This document shows, piece by piece, positions 1 to 10,660 of a DNA stretch of 64,000 nt. The DNA lies in the NCBI GenBank assembly GCA_022605955.1, contig JAKCOZ010000003.1, positions 63,513,439 to 63,577,438 of the forward strand, written 5' to 3'. How positions within the stretch are numbered: the first letter of the stretch is position 1; each line of letters begins with the position of its first letter. Source of the stretch: Rallus limicola. Lineage: Eukaryota; Chordata; Aves; Gruiformes; Rallidae. The position numbers and the translations under genes are program-made. The notes beneath the pieces are model-generated. The model searched no databases. It saw nothing but the letters and a program-made list of their open reading frames with translations, and was not told the DNA's origin.

Positions 1-303
1 ATGACTTACTGCACTGCTACATGAAAATCTGCTCCTCATCTTTTTGTGACCAAGTTCCTTATCAGCTTATTTCAATTCTCCCTAGTTTAAATTCATACCA
101 AAGTCAACAGAGGTACAGAAGGAAAGCATGGCTACGCCATGAAGTTGTTACTCCACATTGATGTGAGCTCTTAAACATCTGTTACATCCCAAATCTAAAA
201 TAGCTACCCTTTAATGGTGAGAGAAATGCTTTCTATATGGCTATAGCTGTAAACAGATGGATAGATATAAGGTGATGTGTGGAGCTAGAGCAACCAGTTA
301 GTA

Positions 304-362
304 AAGTTTATAAAGTACTTTGGGGGTCCATCTGGATGGATGGTACTTTATAAATGTGAGAC
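304..362 (-). repeat. Ancient amniote interspersed repeat fragment
   Basis: Read on the minus strand, this stretch resembles an old amniote repeat segment that runs roughly 'TTATA-AGTACC-TTCATCCAG-AGGATCCCAAAG-GCTTT-AAAC'. A clearer copy of the same family lies on the plus strand near 62.41-62.48 kb. The segment also contains a 12-bp inverted repeat (307-318 against 343-354), so it could fold, but shared wording with the second copy favours a repeat origin. The family name is uncertain (MIR-like or L3-like); the assignment rests on remembered consensus wording, not a search. Confidence 0.45.
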
Positions 363-2479
363 CATTATCAGTGCCTCCTAACAGCGCCCGACTATCACTC
401 GGTGCTTTTTGGATGGACAGTTAAAGAAAACACATAAAATATATTCCTCAGTAGATATTTCACCCTGACTCTTTTTACTTGCAATACCAGGGACCTGGCC
501 TTTCATTTGTACAGACCATTCCCATTTGCAGTCACAGGGAAAAATCCGCAATAGTTCAACTCATGAAGTTGCTGGATTTGTTATGTTTGAACAATGAGGC
601 TTCACAGCACAGTCCTGGAAATAAATGAGTGGTTCGGGAATTTGCTAGGGGCAGGTTTCTTGCTGCAGTAGGGGACAGGATAACCAGAGGGACAGTAATG
701 GGAGGGGCATAGGAGTTTTCTGTGGGGTTCTGTTCCCCCCCTCTCCGCTCCCTACCCCCTACCTCAGGGGCACTGCCCAGAATTAAATTCAAGTTGGTAA
801 TGGTTGAAAAAATACATTACCCTTCTGCTCACAGGAGGATGCCACATGTGAATGTTGGACATTGCCAGAAGTTGTACAAAATGTTCATTTTCCCTGTGGT
901 GTCCCTGACAGTCATCAGGAGTATGGCTGAGGAAGGAACTGGATGAAACTGCTCCTGGATATGACTTAGAGACAAACAGAACGATCCTGAGGATCTCACC
1001 AAGACATTCCACAAGGTGGGGACAAGTTTATTACTCATAGCACTTCTTTGGCTAAAGAAGTCTGGAGGATGGATGGGTGGCTGCACTCTGGAGAAATCCT
1101 GTCCTCTTGGGTCTTAATCACAGTTTAGTGTGAAATCACTCAGTGTTTTCAGAGAAATTTAGGGTTTGAGCTCTATGTTTTTTTCATGAAACAAACGTGA
1201 TATCTGTGGAGAACCTTTTTTTTTTTCCCTTCAAATCCTAAACACCCCAAGGATTTCAGTCTGGAGATGCTGCCAGAGGACGTGTGTTTTAAATTTCCTA
1301 TGCTGACATCATTCTCTGCTCTGAGATGGCTTCCCCAGATGTATCAAACCTCTCAGGATACCTTGTAGACAAAAGTTCCCATGATGAACTCTTTTTCCTC
1401 TCAGAGTAGAGACTGCTATACATACCATGCCCATGTAGTCTAATTTAAGATTACAGTTTATGGAAGAAGATGCCAGCATGATTTACCAAAATTGGTATTC
1501 ACAGCATGGTGTCCTTTTAAAAGATAAATATTTATTTATGCATTCACTTATTATTCGTCCATGAAATCAAAATATTCCATGGACAATTTTAAGGACCTCA
1601 TGCAATTGTTTTTTTCCTACATTTTCTTACAATGAAAGACAGCTTTTTCAAGCCTTTCTTGAGTAGCATTGTTTATATTTTTACTACAAGCATAATTTCT
1701 CTCTAACTGTGTTGCTACTGATGGGGTATTTAAACTCTTGTTAAGAGATGAGCTGGTTCTCTACTTTCAGTTGTATTAGATGGGAAAATTGATGACAGAA
1801 CTGGACCCCATTTTTTTGGACTTTGGGATCAGTCCACTTAAGTATCCACTTTACTTTCGAAACTTTGACACTATTATTAACTGTCAAGGTGATGGTTAAC
1901 CAAAAAGAAAATGGTAACGTTTAGGGGTGTCTGCCATATCAGAGTAGTATGAACTTGTCTTTCAGTGTCTGAAATGTTGTCCATTTGCCTCTCACTAGCC
2001 ATGAATTTGGGATGGAAACAGGAAAAGCAGATCTATTGTGGTAACAGGGGAGCTATACAGTCCTGTTGGACTATTCCAAATATTTCTGAAGGTCCTTAAC
2101 TTTGTCTATGAGAAGATTGAATTACAAGCATGTAGATGAGTGACCAGAGAGTTTTAAATTGTTTTTAGTCAAATGATATCAAAGGCATACATAGTCAAGG
2201 TAATAAAGCATGAAGGAGGTAACACATAAGGTGGCCCAATGCTCACAGGTGTAGTGCCATGCCATCAGGTAAACATTTACAATGCATCCAAAATAATACC
2301 AGTATTTGAAGTGCTGAGTAAAGTTACTAGTCAGTACAAAGGAGTTTGTACACCTAAGAAAGTTATGTTGATCCCACAAGAACTGTAGGAAGAAGAGCAC
2401 CAGACTATATACAAGATACATATGAAATGAATAATTGCCTCCAAAGAGGAGTAAGACAAAGAAATGGAAGAGGATGTCA
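363..2479. other. Intergenic DNA, no gene recognised
   Basis: No convincing coding region, RNA gene or repeat was recognised here. The open frames are under 90 codons, overlap on both strands and resemble no family I know. There are several T-rich runs (for example near 1207-1220) and an AT-rich stretch at about 1505-1560 with TATTTATTTATGC-type wording. Confidence 0.6.
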
Positions 2480-2720
2480 AGGTCAAATTATTATTATTTT
2501 GACTACAGCAGCCAGGCAGCTCTCAAATGTTTGATTTCAACAGCTCTAATAGAACAATGTCATTAAAACCCAACAGCCAGTGCTCAGAGAATGACATTGC
2601 TGAGTCGCTACCGATGCCTTAGCATCGGTGAATATGAAGGTTCACACTGTTAATGACTACTAGCATTTGTAATGACTGCTTTATTTCATTTCAGTAAATA
2701 CTCCATTTCCAAAGGAGCCT
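2480..2720. promoter_or_regulatory. Candidate regulatory block with two dyads
   Basis: Two inverted repeats sit within 75 bp. The first has 10-bp arms, CAATGTCATT (2555-2564) and AATGACATTG (2590-2599), each with a SOX-like ACAATG or CATTG core. The second is a tight hairpin with 8-bp arms, ACCGATGC (2610-2617) and GCATCGGT (2622-2629), a 4-nt loop, and a CpG in each arm. CpG in perfect dyads is unusual in such CpG-poor DNA. Function as an enhancer or insulator is inference only; conservation cannot be seen here. Confidence 0.25.
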
Positions 2721-3170
2721 AAGGATAAGGATGGGGAATTGAATCAACATGCATTTTGGGCTCATACAAGCCAGCAGCCTTTAGCTTGGTCACAAGAAGA
2801 TCAAGCAGAAGCCCCTTTCCACATTGTCACCAGCCAGCTCTTGACATAGCTATTTCATCGACTTTCACACTTGTGTCTATTAGTCTCATTAATACTCAGC
2901 ATTTACTCTATGAAATGGATTCTGGTCCCTACTTGTGAAGGGGCAATTGCCTGTACACCATCAGCGTCACAACCTAAGCCCCAGATTCAGCAGAGGGCTT
3001 CAACACGTGCTTAATTTCAAGCACAAGCATACAACCTATTCAACTCAGCATGACAGGAGTGTGTGTTCAACCTGCAGCATGGGGCAAGGAGGCAGCAGAT
3101 GGGAAATTGGCACAGCAGGGACTGACACAGCATGGTTAGCTACATGTTTTTTTTGTTATTTATACCTGTA
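2721..3170. other. Intergenic DNA, no gene recognised
   Basis: Two open frames of 60 and 78 codons occur at 2756-3171, but neither resembles a known protein and no splice pattern supports them. I see no repeat family here. Confidence 0.55.
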
Positions 3171-3192
3171 GGGATGGGGGGGCGGGGGGAGG
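3171..3192 (+). other. G-quadruplex-capable G-run cluster
   Basis: Runs of G are separated by one or two bases: GGG, AT, seven G, C, six G, A, GG. The long runs can be divided to give four G-triplets with short loops, which meets the usual G3+N1-7 pattern on the plus strand. It is followed by a purine-rich GAGAGAGAAAGAGGGAAG stretch. Whether it folds in the cell is unknown. Confidence 0.5.
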
Positions 3193-3333
3193 AGAGAGAA
3201 AGAGGGAAGCAGGCATGGAAACGGCAGGAGGAAAGGAATGAAATCAACATATTACATATCAAGGCAGAAGGACTGAGAAAAGTTTCATAAAGAAACAGAT
3301 TCCCCAGTGAGGCTTGATGGATTTTTTTAGTTG

Positions 3334-3357
3334 TTTTTTTTTTTTTTGGGGGGGGGG
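3334..3357 (+). repeat. Homopolymer switch: T14 followed by G10
   Basis: Fourteen T residues are followed directly by ten G residues. Both are simple homopolymers and prone to length error in sequencing, so the exact counts may not be reliable. Confidence 0.85.
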
Positions 3358-5202
3358 AGTGTGGATGGGGTTGGCTTTTTTTACAGGAGTGTCATTCAAG
3401 TAGGACAATGGGATGCTCAGGCTGTTTGCTAATAGGCATGCAGAAGTTTAGCCACTGCAGGAAGACCCTAAGGAACAAGAAGGATGGAATGAATGTCTTA
3501 TGTGCATGACAGTATTCTGTTAAACCTAACTAAAATGAGTGGAATAAGCCCCATTTCCCTACAAGTATCTGCTAGCAACAAGTAAGCTACACAAACTAGT
3601 GTGTGAATGTCTCCCAGATGGCAGAGTGCCTCCTACTGTATATGGAACAGCTAGTGCCACACTCACCACTGCTGCTGCTACCTGATTAAAGTGTATTTAT
3701 TGGCAAAACGGAACAGAAGCTGCAATTATCTACTTTATGATTTCACTGATTTCTCTTTGTGCACGGCTTTCCTAGGCCTAGGAGACAATAAAAGCCTCTG
3801 GTGTCTTGTCTTTCCAAGAGTAGCTCTTTACTTCAAGTCACTTGGGGATGAGTGCTAACCTTGTGACATGTAAAGGCATGGACCCAAGTAAAGCCAGTGT
3901 AGGCTGAACATTTAATATTATCATTACTAATTCACCTGATTCCACATTCAAAAGGCACTTCTCACTGTTCCCCATGGGAGGCAAGGATTAGTAGTGCAGA
4001 CATTAACTAGGACAGATAGGGAAGACTTCTGTGTCAAGACTAAGAAGGCAAGAATATCCCACTGTGCTAGCCTGTAGACCTCTGGCTGCTTGGACATGCT
4101 GAGCACTGTCTTCTGCAGGTCCTTTCTGGTGGGATTCACCTATACTGGACAATGGAATGCCTCTGAGTTAAGCTTGAGCTCAAAAACAAACTCCTATCAA
4201 GAGAGAGCTTTCTCCATGCTAAGGCCTGTGTGTCAACTATGAGAGACAAACGTAGGTGCAAGGAGTCTGTTGCCTTTGCAGCCAGTAGGTAGAAGGAGAA
4301 GAAGCATGTGAAATACGACAGACCCCTTCACAATTGCATCACTCATCAGGGAGACCCATGCCAGGAGCCTGTTTGCAAGGTACTTCACCACTGACCCCAA
4401 AAGCCCTTGGGAGTATGCTGGGTACACTTTGGAGAGCCCTGCCGATGCCTAATCTCTGTGTGAAACCAGCTCTGATAAAGAGTAACTCTGGTGGCCAAAA
4501 ACACTGCAGCGATTTTCAAGCAGACTACAAGCTAATCCCTAGGATCATGATTAACATGTTTATTTTGCTCAGTTAAACAGATTCTAATGTTCAGGGCTGG
4601 GTGTAAGCGTTGTTAAGAACACAGTCTCTAAGCTGCCAGCTTTGGGTTGCCTTTGGTGATCTAGGTGGCCACCCTGTGATGCTATCCTCTGAATTATCCT
4701 CTCTCGAAATGTATCTTTCATTTCCCGCTCTCCTCTGGGCTTCATGTGTTTATCAGGCCCCATCACAACAATGGCTGAGTGACTCAAGGGTTACAGGCTC
4801 AAGGAATGACATAGGCAGAACTGACCCTGCCTTGGGGCCTGAAGATAGGTTAGAAAACCTCCAGGTGGCTCCATGTTTTATCTTTCCATGCCTTATCCTC
4901 CCAAACAGAAATTAAGGGTTGTGTTCAAAATAAACAGAAAAGTCAATAGAAAATTAAGTTTTAAGGGGATCTGAATAGGTGAAAAATTTGGTCAACATCC
5001 AGAACACTTTCTGTGGAACTAGGGGAGAAAAGGGCTTTTGAAATACAGAAAGTAGATTGAATTTTTCCTTGTTTCAAAACAGCTTGTTTTTCCTTTTACA
5101 CTGAAAGGAGAGGACTGCACTAACCCCTGAAGAGCATTTCACTGAAATTCAGGAAAACCTGGCAGTATTTCTGCCTCTGCTTCTCACTTGGTTTTTTTTT
5201 CC
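3358..5202. other. Intergenic DNA, no gene recognised
   Basis: No gene or interspersed repeat was recognised. The largest frame (4610-4915, 101 codons) has no recognisable domain and overlaps an opposite-strand frame. Around 4500-4570 the wording (GCTAATCCC, ATGATTAACATG) is homeodomain-like, but too slight for a call. Confidence 0.55.
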
Positions 5203-5741
5203 GGGAAGGGAAGGGAAGGGAAGGGAAGGAGAAAGGAAAGGAAAGGAGAAAAGAAAGGAGAAAGGAAAGGAAAGGAAAGGAAAGGAAAGGAAAGGAAAGG
5301 GAAGGGAAGGGAAGGGAAGGGAAGGGAAGGGAAGGGAAGGGAAGGGAAGGGAAGGGAAGGGAAGGGAAGGGAAGGGAAGGGAAGGGAAGGGAAGGGAAGG
5401 GAAGGGAAGGGAAGGGAAGGGAAGGGAAGGGAAGGGAAGGGAAGGGAAGGGAAGGGAAGGGAAGGGAAGGGAAGGGAAGGGAAGGGAAGGGAAGGGAAGG
5501 GAAGGGAAGGGAAGGGAAGGGAAGGGAAGGGAAGGGAAGGGAAGGGGAGGGGAGGGAAGGGAAGGGGAGGGGAGGGAAGGGAAGGGAAGGGATGGGAAGG
5601 GAAGGGGAGGGAAGGGAAGGGGGAAGGAAGGAAGGAAGGAAGGAAGGAAGGAAGGAAGGAAGGAAGGAAGGAAGGAAGGAAGGAAGGAAGGAAGGAAGGA
5701 AGGAAGGAAGGAAGGAAGGAAGGAAGGAAGGAAGGAAGGAA
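5203..5741 (+). repeat. Long purine (GGGAA)n/(GGAA)n microsatellite tract
   Basis: The plus strand is purine-only for 539 bp except for one T at 5593. It has blocks: mixed GGGAA and GGAAA units (5203-5298), a pure GGGAA pentamer array of roughly 49 units (about 5299-5545), an interrupted GGGGA/GGGAA zone (about 5546-5621), and a tetramer GGAA array of about 30 units (5622-5741). A short T run precedes it. Such mirror-symmetric polypurine DNA can form intramolecular triplexes, and GGAA is the core of ETS-factor sites. Open frames through it on both strands are products of the repeat, not genes. Assembly length may be unreliable. Confidence 0.97.
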
Positions 5742-6171
5742 TTCTGGATCGGGGAGCATATCACATGTTCATACCATCCTCAGCATTTTCAAACCTAGAA
5801 GTCCCTGAAATACCTATCCCACAGTGGTGTAAATGCAGAAATTTCTCAAGATTGCGGGTCCATTGAGATTCATGGTTTCAACCCTGAATTTGCAGACTTT
5901 TTGCATGATCTTGGACAGACACTGACCTTTATTCTATAAGTGCACAGTTCCATGGCTCTTCAGCACAGCCAGGGATGTCCACGCTACCTGCCTGTTATCC
6001 TGAATGCAATATATGATCTGGGGGGAACCAAATGTGTTTCCAGGCAGAGGAACTCCTGCATGGACCAGAAGACTGGTCCAAAGCAACCGTCTGCTTACCT
6101 AAAATCAAGCCTGTACACTGAAATTTTGAGGCCAAACTCAAGTGGTTTGAGTACCCCTGCTCAGCAAGGGC
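5742..6171. other. Intergenic DNA, no gene recognised
   Basis: Unique-looking sequence directly beyond the purine tract. Only short overlapping open frames are present and no repeat family was recognised. Confidence 0.55.
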
Positions 6172-6222
6172 AACAGTCAATGTCACTGTAGCAGTCAATG
6201 TAGCAGTCAATGTCACTACAGG
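6172..6222 (+). repeat. Short degenerate tandem repeat
   Basis: Three copies of a CAGTCAATGT core occur in a row. The first and third are followed by CACT, the middle copy by AG only. The unit alternates between about 12 and 18 bp. It looks like a small local duplication rather than a transposon. Confidence 0.75.
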
Positions 6223-6599
6223 GCTGCATGCACTCAAAACACAGTGTGTTGACCCCATGGTAATAAGTCAGCCAAATGAATATCTGGGTAGATAGGTTTC
6301 CGTTAATCAAGCATATAGCTTGGAGAACAAATAGCCATTGAAAACATCTAGACAAGCCTGGAAGAGTGCAGCTGTTAGCATTGCATACTACATTATCACC
6401 ACATATTTAGATTGTTATTAAGTGAACTTTAAGTAAGGCATTCTCCATTTGTCATTTTCCCCCGGTGAATTCAGCTACCAACATTGATTTCTTTCTTTTT
6501 TTTTCTTTTTTAATCTGAAAACTTGGCTATTAACTTTTCAAAATTTATTAATCTGTTTTCACTCCATTGATAGCAGCTTCCCCCCACCTCTACTTAGCT
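6223..6599. other. Intergenic DNA, no gene recognised
   Basis: AT-rich sequence with a T-rich stretch at about 6490-6513. Nothing else was recognised. Confidence 0.5.
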
Positions 6600-6970
6600 T
6601 GTTAAAACTCAGAGTTGATTAAATATGACACAACAGTAAAATATTATATAAGCGCATGAGAAAATTTTTATTTCATTATCAGCACAAAGTGAGTCATCTT
6701 GAATATGACACTGGCTTTGGCTCCATTTTCTCTCACTTTTTGCTCTGGTTTTATATTTAATCACAGCTTTTTTCTCCCTCTCTTTGCGCATATGATTTTG
6801 TTTTTCAAATTCACAGCAGAACGATCCAACTTTGTTCTTATGCTATTAATTAACACCACGTTCTAGTTTCCAACATACTTAAATGATGAATAAGGTTAAA
6901 TTCCAGACAACGTTCTGTACATTGCCATCAATTAACAATTTTCGAGGCAGCGCTTCATTAATAAACATTG
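6600..6970. promoter_or_regulatory. Candidate homeodomain-site-rich noncoding block
   Basis: The block is AT-rich with repeated TAAT-type words: ATTAATTAAC near 6845-6854, CAATTAACAATT near 6929-6940, and CATTAATAAAC near 6956-6966. CpGs are retained within it (AACGTT, TTCGAG, AGCGCT). This composition is common in conserved noncoding elements of vertebrates, but that is an inference from motif content only. Confidence 0.22.
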
Positions 6971-7075
6971 ATCAGCAGAGCCCTTGTGTGGAGTGCACTG
7001 GAGCTGAGAATTCGTACCAGAGTTTCTTTAATATATGTGCTGGAGTGTGTGGTGAGGGTGAGCATTTACACGAGC

Positions 7076-7118
7076 ATGTGTGTGTGTGTGTGCGTGCGTG
7101 TGTGTGTGTGTGCGTGTG
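7076..7118 (+). repeat. (TG)n dinucleotide microsatellite
   Basis: Alternating TG with occasional CG interruptions over about 43 bp. It could adopt Z-DNA. Short frames through it are artefacts. Confidence 0.95.
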
Positions 7119-8799
7119 AAAAAAATCAATGCAATATCCTAGGAAACTCATCAGCACATCATCTCCTTAAAGGTTAATTAAGAATTTGAGGAAGAACAGA
7201 GGGGCTGAAGCAGAGGTGATGGACATCCGTGTCTCTCCAGATCATTAAGTACTAATTAGGTTTGGAAAGTCTATTGAGCTTCCTTGGTCTCATCAAGCCA
7301 TGTGATGGTCCCTGGATACCTCAGTGTGAAATGCCATCAGCACTATATCTCCCTTTATGAACAGGATGCACTTCAGTCTGGGGTGTGCCTGCTGTCTCTC
7401 ACTCTGTGTGTGCATGCCTCTTTCGGTATGTGTCTGATTAGGCTATTTTATATACTGCATGAAAACTGTGAGGACGATACAGACTGCCTCAGAATCATGT
7501 GTAATGCAGCATTTTTGGCTGCAAGGCCGACAAGGCCAAAACCAGGGTAAACAAAGACAGAAAAGTTCCTGTATAGTAAAAATTCAGAATGCGCAGGTGA
7601 AAAACTTATGAGTCTATATCAATCTGTCCGTGCTACAAGTTCACTTAGAGAAGACTTCCAAACTGGCTTCCCTTTACTTAAGTTTCCTGAGCTCAAGGTA
7701 GGGCAAGGCAGGAGCTCCACAGTGAAAGTTAGCAGAGCAAGACCCCATTGCGCAGCTTCAAAGAGACCATAATATGTATTTTGTTCATTACCTCTTAAAA
7801 AAGTCTTAGCAAGAAGTGCTGCACAGCTGAATCCCAGAAGAAGTGGTAGCAGGCTTCTGGAAATGTCTTCCATGGAAGATGAGATGCTGCTTTTAACTTA
7901 ATTTCCTGGCTTTTCAGTATTTCTTACTCTATGTGTCTTGCAGGGACAGACTTCATTCAGGATATTTTCTTTAAATTTAATTGAAAATACAAATTTAGAT
8001 GTTCAACTATGGACAAGGATCTAGCAAGCAATCCAATCTGCCTGAAAGAAATCTTTGAGGTGCCCAGAGACTGAGTCAGCTCTCAGTGCTAATGTGCAAA
8101 GTAATTCAAACCATATGCCAATGACCAGATAGGTTCTTTTGGCAACCAGCCGTGATGGTGCTATCAGGAAAAAAAACACATCTGGCTCTGTTATAAGGGT
8201 TCCCTGAACTTGGTAACTCAATAATGTTTGTTAATTCTAGTTTTTAGGAAGTCTTAAGCTAGTGGGGTGCCATGGAGCTGCTGAAAAGGAACAATAGGTC
8301 TGGTAGCACTTCAGTGCTGCCAGTACTAAGATACTTTTGTTTGGGAATATGTAAGAGGTGTCTTCTTTACGTATACAGAGCTAACCTACACCCACTGACA
8401 CACCTATTCCCTTTCTCAGGATGGAGAGAAGAATAGTGCACCTTAAGGTGGTAGCAGTGGTTTAACAAAAGGATGCTGGAAAGGGTTCTCCTCTGAGCTG
8501 GCATTTACAAGGAACACCCTGAATAAGGGAGGCTGATGACACCACAGATAGTTACCATTGACTTTTTGAGCCCCACTGAACTTTGACTTTGATTACACCT
8601 GATGGAATGGAAGTTAATGGTTCACTGGCTCAAACTGTTGCCCTGCCGATACCGTGCTATTAACATTTTGGTTATTAAGAGCAAGTCCAGTTGCATTAGT
8701 AACATCACAAGGGTGAAGAGAGCAGACTGAGAAGCGCAAGGCTGTGGGGTCCTTAGGATGCTTCTAGAATTGAAATCAACTGCCTCCCACTCCCACCAC
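7119..8799. other. Intergenic DNA, no gene recognised
   Basis: No gene seen. All frames are below 90 codons. At 7170-7260 there are TTAATTAAG and ACTAATTAGG homeodomain-type words. At 8540-8630 a run of 'ACTTTGACTTTGATTACACC' type wording occurs without a recognisable family. Confidence 0.5.
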
Positions 8800-9075
8800 T
8801 ACTGCCACCCAATTTTCGGCAGGAGATGTCTGAATTGAAAAGCTACTGATAACGTTGCAGCTTGCACATCTGCTCCAGAATATCAAGGACCCTTTGATAA
8901 ACCCACTGCAATGCCTGGAGCACTTCATCTGCAGGCAACTTGCTCTCTGCAATATGGAGAGGATTGCCACTAATCCTGGCGCATTACTGTTCACTTGACA
9001 GAAGTCGCCTGAAACAACTTGCGTCTGTTCTTGTCCTGATTTGCTGTCGGTATTTATTAAGAGCACTGTGTTTAA
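8800..9075. promoter_or_regulatory. Candidate conserved noncoding block
   Basis: The stretch has several retained CpGs (TAACGTTG, GGCGCAT, GTCGCC, TGCGTC, GTCGGT) and dense TAAT, TTGACAG and TATTTATTAAG wording, with no coding signal that I trust (an opposite-strand frame of 103 codons shows no known domain). The look is that of a vertebrate conserved noncoding element. This is a pattern judgement, not a demonstration. Confidence 0.22.
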
Positions 9076-10479
9076 AATGGCACACAATGTAGCCTGCAGA
9101 TAACATCTTAAGCTTCCTGTCTATACCAACAAAAAAACAAACACCCCCTCCTGAGAAAATCTCCTCCAAACATTGTCACTCTCCACTTTGCTCAGCCATG
9201 TTGCCACTGCTGCTTCCTCCTCAAGAGGTCCCAGAGAGACCAGTAGTGGTAGCAAGAGGCACCTTACCTCTGTTTTTACTAATAGCTATTCCTGAGCTGC
9301 TGCAAATCATTTTAAAAACTGAAATTTAAAGCCATATGAGGATATAAAATCAAATACTAACCACTCCAATCAGCCTCTACTTTAGTAGAGAAAGGTGTTA
9401 GACTGACATCATCTGTGGTCTCCTATTGACCAATGAGATATTGGTGTCTCTCCCCTTTCTGACATAACTGAACGTTAACCTCCAAGGATGTAAACATAAA
9501 CCAGCTTCCCAGTACATTCAATCTTAACCATTGTGCTTAGAAGTAATCAAGACCCACTGCTGAAGGACAAATATGTGATGGTTATATGATGTGGACATCT
9601 ATTTACCACGAAATAATGTGGTTTGACTCAGTGAACTTTCCAATTTCAAGTCAGGGCCCCACAGTATTTCTAGCTGGGTTAGTTACAACTGTTTCTCCTA
9701 CCTTTTTTCTATATCATCATAGACCAAGAAACTTCTTCAGTTTGAGTAACAGAAGACAGTTCTCAAGCACACCAGAAAAGAGAATCTGCAAAAACTGTAG
9801 TTCTTCTGCCAATTCTACTCGAAACTATCATACAGAAAAATAAGTCTGTGAGGAGATGGATAATCAGATTTTATTTTTTTAAACAAGGAAGCTTTTAGAG
9901 AACCTAAATGAAATCCCTTTGTGCTTCCTTTACTATCCCTTGAAAATGTTGTCTTGTAGAGCTGATATTTCATTGTTAGTAGGCGAAATTTTCAGTACTA
10001 CCAGGTCCTAAAAGACCTATTTCTTCTACTCTTGGATGGATAGTATGCTTAAGAATTTAGCATCAAACAAGTTTTTCCTTGTTCTTTTTTCTTCCCAGCA
10101 CATTGCTCTCATAAAAAACTTCATCACTTATGCATGTGAAAGATGTGTGTGCATGTGTGAGGGTATGCATATGTATCAGTCTAGCATATTTTAAGTAATT
10201 TTATACACTTATGCATATATATATATATACACATATTTTCGTGGAGAGGACATGTATGTATGAAGAGGGAATACTGACATATCTGGTCTGGGTGTTTATG
10301 TACCTTAGGCAGTGTGCAGACAGAAAATGGCATGAGTTAAAGAGGAAGGTTTATTGTGGTAACAGTCTTAGACAGTGAAAGGAGTTTATATGAAATGTAA
10401 CTCTTCTGGTGTCAGTAATGCACTGGAAGACAAACCCACGGAGTACCTTTCACTCTGTCTTTAGATCAAAGGCCAGTTT
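9076..10479. other. Intergenic DNA with a short AT microsatellite
   Basis: No gene was recognised. A short (TA)n run lies at about 10214-10230. The 85-codon frame at 9586-9843 has no recognisable domain. Confidence 0.55.
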
Positions 10480-10660
10480 TGCAAAGCAAGGCCCTGCATG
10501 CCAACATAGTCCGTGCAGCGTCCTCGCATTTGTCGGGGACTAGCAGCTTTAGGTATGGCAGACAGTAACAGTGCTTTCAAATGAGGGACAGATGGCTGTC
10601 CAACACTGACACCGCGGGTGTCCAAGGCTTTTAATTCGGTTTCATTCATTGGACCTTTTA
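10480..10660. promoter_or_regulatory. CpG-retaining block with a GACACC-GCG-GGTGTC dyad
   Basis: About eight CpGs occur in under 180 bp, well above the surrounding DNA. A 15-bp dyad, GACACCGCGGGTGTC, lies at 10608-10622 with 6-bp arms around a GCG centre. The arms resemble T-box-like half sites, but this is only a resemblance. There is no supported reading frame here. Confidence 0.25.

Noticed and set aside
5120..5808. Frames of 191 to 214 codons on both strands, rich in Gly-Arg-Glu-Lys or Pro-Ser-Leu-Phe
   Set aside because: They are direct translations of the GGGAA/GGAA microsatellite; a repeat unit not divisible by three with no stops opens every frame.
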